From the NCBI RefSeq assembly GCF_000633395.1, contig NZ_AYMU01000001.1, positions 372,001-436,000 on the forward strand: a stretch of 64,000 nt of DNA. Reading direction: 5' to 3'. Of the stretch, positions 60,801 through 64,000 are shown piece after piece. The DNA is from Pseudomonas sp. PH1b (GTDB lineage: Bacteria; Pseudomonadota; Gammaproteobacteria; Pseudomonadales; Pseudomonadaceae). A model generated the notes under the pieces. It worked only from the letters and a program-made list of their open reading frames with translations. It was not told where the DNA came from and ran no database searches. The number at the start of each line of letters is the position of its first letter. Position 1 is the stretch's first letter. Both the position numbers and the translations under genes were made by a program.

Positions 60801-61060
60801 TGACGCAACACATCCAAGGTGCCGCTCTGCTCCAGCTCGCGCACCAGTTTCTGGATCAGTACATCTTCAGGAGCATTGGGGTTGGCCTTGGTGAGCTTGT
60901 CCCAACGCTCCGGCCAGGCGTCCTTGAAGTAGCCCAGCACATCTTCGGTATAGAGCGCAGTGCGGCGGTCGTAGCCACGGGCGCTGCCCACTAGCCAGCC
61001 TTGGGCGGATAGGGCCTCGATGATGTCCTGTTGAAACTGCGCTTCCTTGCTGTCTGCCAT
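57863..61060 (-). CDS. hsdR: type I restriction enzyme, restriction (R) subunit
   Basis: A 1065-residue HsdR. The N-terminal nuclease domain has Asp147 and Glu161-x-Lys163 (TATLELKSEF). The SF2 translocase has Walker A AGSGKS at about 324-329 and the DEAH box at 438-441 (IADEAHSSQ). A C-terminal helical region interacts with the methyltransferase. The start at 61060 shares one base with the hsdS stop. Family length is about 1000-1200 residues, so it is intact. Confidence 0.96.
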   Translation of the reverse strand: MADSKEAQFQQDIIEALSAQGWLVGSARGYDRRTALYTEDVLGYFKDAWPERWDKLTKANPNAPEDVLIQKLVRELEQSGTLDVLRHGFKLPAVKVELCSFQPDHGMNPDTLKRYQYNRLRVVPEVSYSPHAREAGGSGQSYNPRLDLVLFVNGIPTATLELKSEFKQSVENAKRQYRYDRPVKDPLTRKPEPLLSFKRGALVHFAVGQNEVAMTTKLAGKDTFFLPFNLGTEEGGAGNPMPAGDSQYATSYLWQRLLQPDAWLKVLGRFLHLDKKTSEGFDGTLVTKETMIFPRYHQWEVVNKLVNTTRTEGPGKRYLIQHSAGSGKSNSIAWTAHQLASLYDDAGQRLFNSVIVVTDRTVLDSQLQNTIYQFEHAQGVVKPISRDVGSQSKSEQLAEALAEQTRIIIVTIQTFPALFDALDKYPKLASGRYAVIADEAHSSQTGSSASKLKQILGSDALDGEEISAEELLDAAVQARQPNERISYYAFTATPKAKTLELFGRPTDPALPASSSNKPEAFHLYSMRQAIEEGFILDVLRNYTTYSTAWKIAHPEGEDDEVDSKKARIKLARWVRLHPYNISQKVEVIVEHFRANIRKLLNGQAKAMVVTSSRQEAVRYQLAVRAYVQQMGYKDVHPLVAFSGSVLADEVIPEEVTENSHLLNPGLHGRDLAVAFDTQDFNVMIAANKYQTGFDQPKLCAMYVDKKLQGVDCVQTLSRLNRTFGDSKETFILDFFNEPQDILDAFLPYYTKAELTDVTDPQIIYDLQKKLDTEGIYHWQEVEAFAMAFFDPKAAASKLSYYCTPARERFAKRYAFSLESHQQALDYKRTTEANGDSAGLKKAEHALKEAGEQIDQLDLFRKNLQSFVRLYEFLSQIIPYEDRELEQLCVYAKHLHPLLRSDRLQQDDVDVGELQLSHYRLSKRAEHQLRLSEEKGEYTLKPGSDVGSGKPHDPEKKRLSEIIDALNDIFGAETQDDDQLHFAKGITQRLLRQDDLMAQVNSHSVDQVMHGLLPKRVVDTVLDAMTDNEKLSLEVLDNDTKSRAFALVILKMLKAAAGLAESDQLG

Positions 61061-62439
61061 TACACGGCCTCTGGTGCTAATTCGGGGGATGTTGCAGGGG
61101 TTGGTGGCTGCCAACCGCGTACATCGATTTTGCCGGTGACGGCGGCGGAGATTAGGGCGGAGCGGCGTTCTTTTAGCAGATCAATAGCCTTGATTCCTTG
61201 CTTCAGCAAAGAAGCGAACTCCACAGTGACTCTATCTAAAAAATCAGAAATTTTTATTTGCTCAACTACTGGCGGAAGGGTTACTGGCAGCAGCTTCAGT
61301 AAGTCCTGACTTAAAGACGCTCTGGTAACTAAATTCATTTCCTTATTGAAGAAAATACGTAGCCCTTGGTTGCGGAAGTAATACTTCGAGAAGCCAGGTG
61401 TTAGAGACTTTCCTATTGGCCTAAATCGAATGAGAAATCCTGCGAAAACAGCATTCGGAAGCTCTTGAAAGCAGGTTGCACTGAAGCCTATCTCGTCAAC
61501 TGTTTCCGATGTCCGAGTGAAAAATACATCCCCATACTCAATCGAGTAACGTTGCTGGTCTTCAGGTGATGATTGAACAAGCCCGGTAACTTCAGCAGGT
61601 AATACGTCGTTCTTATACACATCGCCATAACTTACAAAAGGGGAACCCGACCCAAAGGCCTCTCCGCCAATGTTGATGCCGTTTTGGCATTCGCCCAGGT
61701 AACGGAGGGCCTTCACATCCCAATGCGCCGGCACCTCGCCTAGCCACTCCACGCCAGAGTCTTTCATCGGAACCGTGGAGTTGAGGCCTTTTGTTACTGT
61801 ATGGGAGATGACAGACTGGCGCTTTTCCTTAAGCAGTTCGATCAGGCGCTGCTGCTCTTCGATCAGCGCGTCGATACGGGCGGTTTCGTGGTCGAGGAAG
61901 CGTGCGATTTGGATTTGCTCTTTGAATGTAGGAATGGCACAGGGATGATTTAGTAAATCACCCTGCGTCATGCTCGGCAGAGCAGTACTGGTCGAGTAGT
62001 ACTCAAAAGGTATCGTGAGTGCATTGTAATAAAGGAATTTCGCAGAAGCGCCTGATGAAACCTCGGTATAGAACATGGTATCAACGGTCCAGAATCGGCC
62101 ATGGATATACAGTGGTTTGTCTATAGTCCCCTTTCGGCCGAGCAGTACGGACTCGCCGTCATAAAGATACTGAATTGCATTTGCAAACTGCCCACCCGAG
62201 CCAATAACAGGGTACTCGCCACCCGGGCTTTCAACATCCTTGTAATCCCTTCCGTTACGTATCCAAGCCAAATGTTTCAAGGAGCCTAAAGCCCAATGCA
62301 CCGGCACCTCACCCAGCCACTCCATCCCGGAATTTTTATACGCCGAATATGCCGGAAAAATACTCGGGCTATCCCAGCCCTCGCCCTGCGAGCCAACGGC
62401 TGCGTCGCTGTTCAAATTTGCGCCCGACAAATTTGTCAT
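61060..62439 (-). CDS. hsdS: type I restriction enzyme, specificity (S) subunit
   Basis: A 459-residue HsdS with two target-recognition domains, each preceded by a matching segment ([12 protein letters not shown] near residue 38; [12 protein letters not shown] near 229). The conserved helices between and after them ([19 protein letters not shown] and [12 protein letters not shown]) set the spacing between the two half-sites. The target sequence cannot be deduced. It overlaps hsdM by 4 bp and hsdR by 1 bp. The C-terminal tail is rich in Pro and Ala. Confidence 0.95.
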   Translation of the reverse strand: MTNLSGANLNSDAAVGSQGEGWDSPSIFPAYSAYKNSGMEWLGEVPVHWALGSLKHLAWIRNGRDYKDVESPGGEYPVIGSGGQFANAIQYLYDGESVLLGRKGTIDKPLYIHGRFWTVDTMFYTEVSSGASAKFLYYNALTIPFEYYSTSTALPSMTQGDLLNHPCAIPTFKEQIQIARFLDHETARIDALIEEQQRLIELLKEKRQSVISHTVTKGLNSTVPMKDSGVEWLGEVPAHWDVKALRYLGECQNGINIGGEAFGSGSPFVSYGDVYKNDVLPAEVTGLVQSSPEDQQRYSIEYGDVFFTRTSETVDEIGFSATCFQELPNAVFAGFLIRFRPIGKSLTPGFSKYYFRNQGLRIFFNKEMNLVTRASLSQDLLKLLPVTLPPVVEQIKISDFLDRVTVEFASLLKQGIKAIDLLKERRSALISAAVTGKIDVRGWQPPTPATSPELAPEAV

Positions 62440-64000
62440 GCCGACAACCCCTCAATCATTTGCTTGATGCGATCGGTGCAGGCTTTGAGGTCGCGGTCGA
62501 TTTCTGCTAACGGACGCGGCGGCTGGAACACGTAGAAGTGCCGATTAAACGGAATCTCGAAGCCGACGATACCGACTTCGCCGTCCAGCGCATCAGTCTT
62601 GCTCTCGTCGATCCAGGCATCCGGTACATGAGGAATAACTTCCCGTTGGAAGTAGTCATACACCGACTCACCTAGCGGTACGTTCTCGTTATCACGCAGC
62701 CCGGCGTCCGCCTCCGGCTGGCCTTTGGTGGTGCAGATATCCGCTTCAGGGTCGCGTTCGCTCAAGGCATTGAGCAGTGCTTTTAGCTCTGGCGTGCTGA
62801 GGCTGATGCCGTGCGCGGTGAGGGTTTTTTTCAGCAGCTTGCTGAACTGCTCGCGGTTGCGGTGCAGTTGACTGGCGTCCATGGATTGCAGGGCTGTCAT
62901 CAGTTGCTGCTGCGCGGCGCTGTCGAGTTTCTGGATGGCTTTTTCTTCCAGCACTTTGGCGACGCGCTCGGCGTTGGTCTGGAAGTTCAGCCGTAGCGGG
63001 CGCTCGACGGTGATGCGCCGGTAGCCGAAGGCGTCGATTGGGAAGATCTTGCTCTGTGCGGTTTGCTCGAAGCTGCCATACAGGCGCACCAGCTCGCTGA
63101 TTTGCTCTTCGGTGATGTATTGACGCTTACTGCCCAGCGATTTGCGCATTTTGGCGTAGTGCTGGCTGCCGTCGATCAACTGCACCTTGCTCTGGCGCGC
63201 AGCAGCCTTGTGGTTGTTGAGTATCCATACATAGGTGGCGATGCCGGTGTTGTAGAACATGTCCGTCGGTAGCGCGACGATGGCCTCGACCAGATCGTTT
63301 TGCAGCAGGTAGCGGCGAATCTCCGACTCACCCGAGCCCGCGCCACCGGTAAACAGCGGCGAGCCGTTGAGGATGATGCCGATGCGCGAGCCGCCGTCGC
63401 GCGGGTCACGCATTTTGCTGACCAGATGCAGGAGGAACAGCAGTGAACCGTCGGACACTCGTGGCAGGCCCGGGCCAAAACGGCCATTGAAGCCTTTGTG
63501 GTTGTGCTCGTCGGTGATCTGCTTTTGCACCTTCTTCCATTCCACACCGAATGGCGGGTTGCTGAGCATAAAGTCGAAGCGCATGTCAGCAAGCTGGTCG
63601 TTGGACAAAGTATTGCCGAGCTTGATGCTATCGACGCCCTGGCCTTTGATGAGCATGTCGGCCTTACAGATGGCATAAGACTCGGGGTTGAGTTCCTGGC
63701 CATGCAGCGACACGCTGACTTTTTCGCTGATGGATTGGATGTACTCATCACCCTCGGATAGAAAACCACCTGTACCGGCAGTTGGGTCGTAGATGGTGAC
63801 GATCTTGTTGGGCGCGAGCTTGTGGTCTTGATCGGTTATCACCAACGAAGTGGTGAGGTGCACGATATCCCGTGGGGTGAAGTGTTCCCCAGCGGTTTCG
63901 TTGGAGCTTTCAGCAAACTTGCGAATCAATTCTTCGAAGATGATGCCCATGCCGAAGTTGCTAATGCGTTCAGGGCTCAGGTCGGTGGTGGCAAAGCGTT
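62436..64000 (-). CDS. hsdM: type I restriction enzyme, methyltransferase (M) subunit, C-terminal part
   Basis: The gene runs off the right edge, leaving 520 complete codons before the stop. The adenine N6-methyltransferase motifs are intact: SAM-binding motif I ([11 protein letters not shown]) and catalytic motif IV NPPF ([12 protein letters not shown]). The reading frame is open from the edge ([16 protein letters not shown]), so the N-terminus lies outside. With HsdS it modifies host DNA and with HsdR restricts unmodified DNA. Confidence 0.95.
   Translation of the reverse strand, partial: RFATTDLSPERISNFGMGIIFEELIRKFAESSNETAGEHFTPRDIVHLTTSLVITDQDHKLAPNKIVTIYDPTAGTGGFLSEGDEYIQSISEKVSVSLHGQELNPESYAICKADMLIKGQGVDSIKLGNTLSNDQLADMRFDFMLSNPPFGVEWKKVQKQITDEHNHKGFNGRFGPGLPRVSDGSLLFLLHLVSKMRDPRDGGSRIGIILNGSPLFTGGAGSGESEIRRYLLQNDLVEAIVALPTDMFYNTGIATYVWILNNHKAAARQSKVQLIDGSQHYAKMRKSLGSKRQYITEEQISELVRLYGSFEQTAQSKIFPIDAFGYRRITVERPLRLNFQTNAERVAKVLEEKAIQKLDSAAQQQLMTALQSMDASQLHRNREQFSKLLKKTLTAHGISLSTPELKALLNALSERDPEADICTTKGQPEADAGLRDNENVPLGESVYDYFQREVIPHVPDAWIDESKTDALDGEVGIVGFEIPFNRHFYVFQPPRPLAEIDRDLKACTDRIKQMIEGLSA

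Overview
The window is high-GC DNA from a gammaproteobacterium, almost certainly a Pseudomonas of the fluorescens group (P. protegens/P. chlororaphis-like). The basis is gene order and protein sequence: purB-hflD-mnmA-nudJ, monomeric and dimeric isocitrate dehydrogenases side by side, cspD/clpS-clpA/infA/bpt/aat/trxB/ftsK-lolA-rarA-crcB-serS-cysG, and the typical Pseudomonas REP palindromes (GTAGGAGCYGGCTTGCCRGCGAA). No tRNA, rRNA, CRISPR array or insertion sequence was found.

1-28.5 kb is conserved core. It holds roxA (partial), purine synthesis (purB), tRNA 2-thiouridine synthesis (mnmA at 2.5 kb; the sulfur relay tusDCBE with a TrpD2-like gene at 23.5-26 kb), the two isocitrate dehydrogenases, a nearly complete N-degron module (clpS, clpA, bpt, aat), thioredoxin reductase, chromosome segregation (ftsK), lipoprotein transport (lolA), replication repair (rarA), fluoride export (crcB), serS and siroheme synthesis (cysG). 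Several small membrane or hypothetical genes follow.

28.6-41.9 kb is an aromatic-catabolism block. After an outer-membrane barrel gene come catR / catBCA (catechol to beta-ketoadipate enol-lactone), benR, benABC, benD and the benzoate importers benK and benE. Together they take benzoate from outside the cell to the enol-lactone; the lower pca genes are not here. Operator-like sites for CatR (30580-30594) and BenR (two tandem boxes at 34660-34695, overlapping a promoter) are readable. Two four-unit REP arrays flank benABC, one of them inside the presumed operon between benC and benD.

41.9-53 kb is mixed metabolism and envelope. A DadA-like oxidase and a dihydrodipicolinate-synthase-family deaminase look like part of hydroxyproline catabolism. 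Next come a Gly-rich lipoprotein, an unknown gene, a QseBC-like two-component system divergent from PepSY and cytochrome b561 genes, and an unusual set of sialidase-like protein, multi-pass membrane protein and LtaS-like phosphoglycerol transferase.

53-64 kb is a defence island. It holds a translationally coupled three-gene DarT-family operon (a second DarT-like ADP-ribosyltransferase, canonical DarT, then the macrodomain antitoxin DarG), a divergent AT-rich XRE regulator with a clear palindromic operator, and a type I restriction-modification operon (hsdM-hsdS-hsdR) with an mrr-like nuclease 9 bp downstream of hsdR. The two-toxin DarT operon is the strongest candidate for a little-described system in this window.
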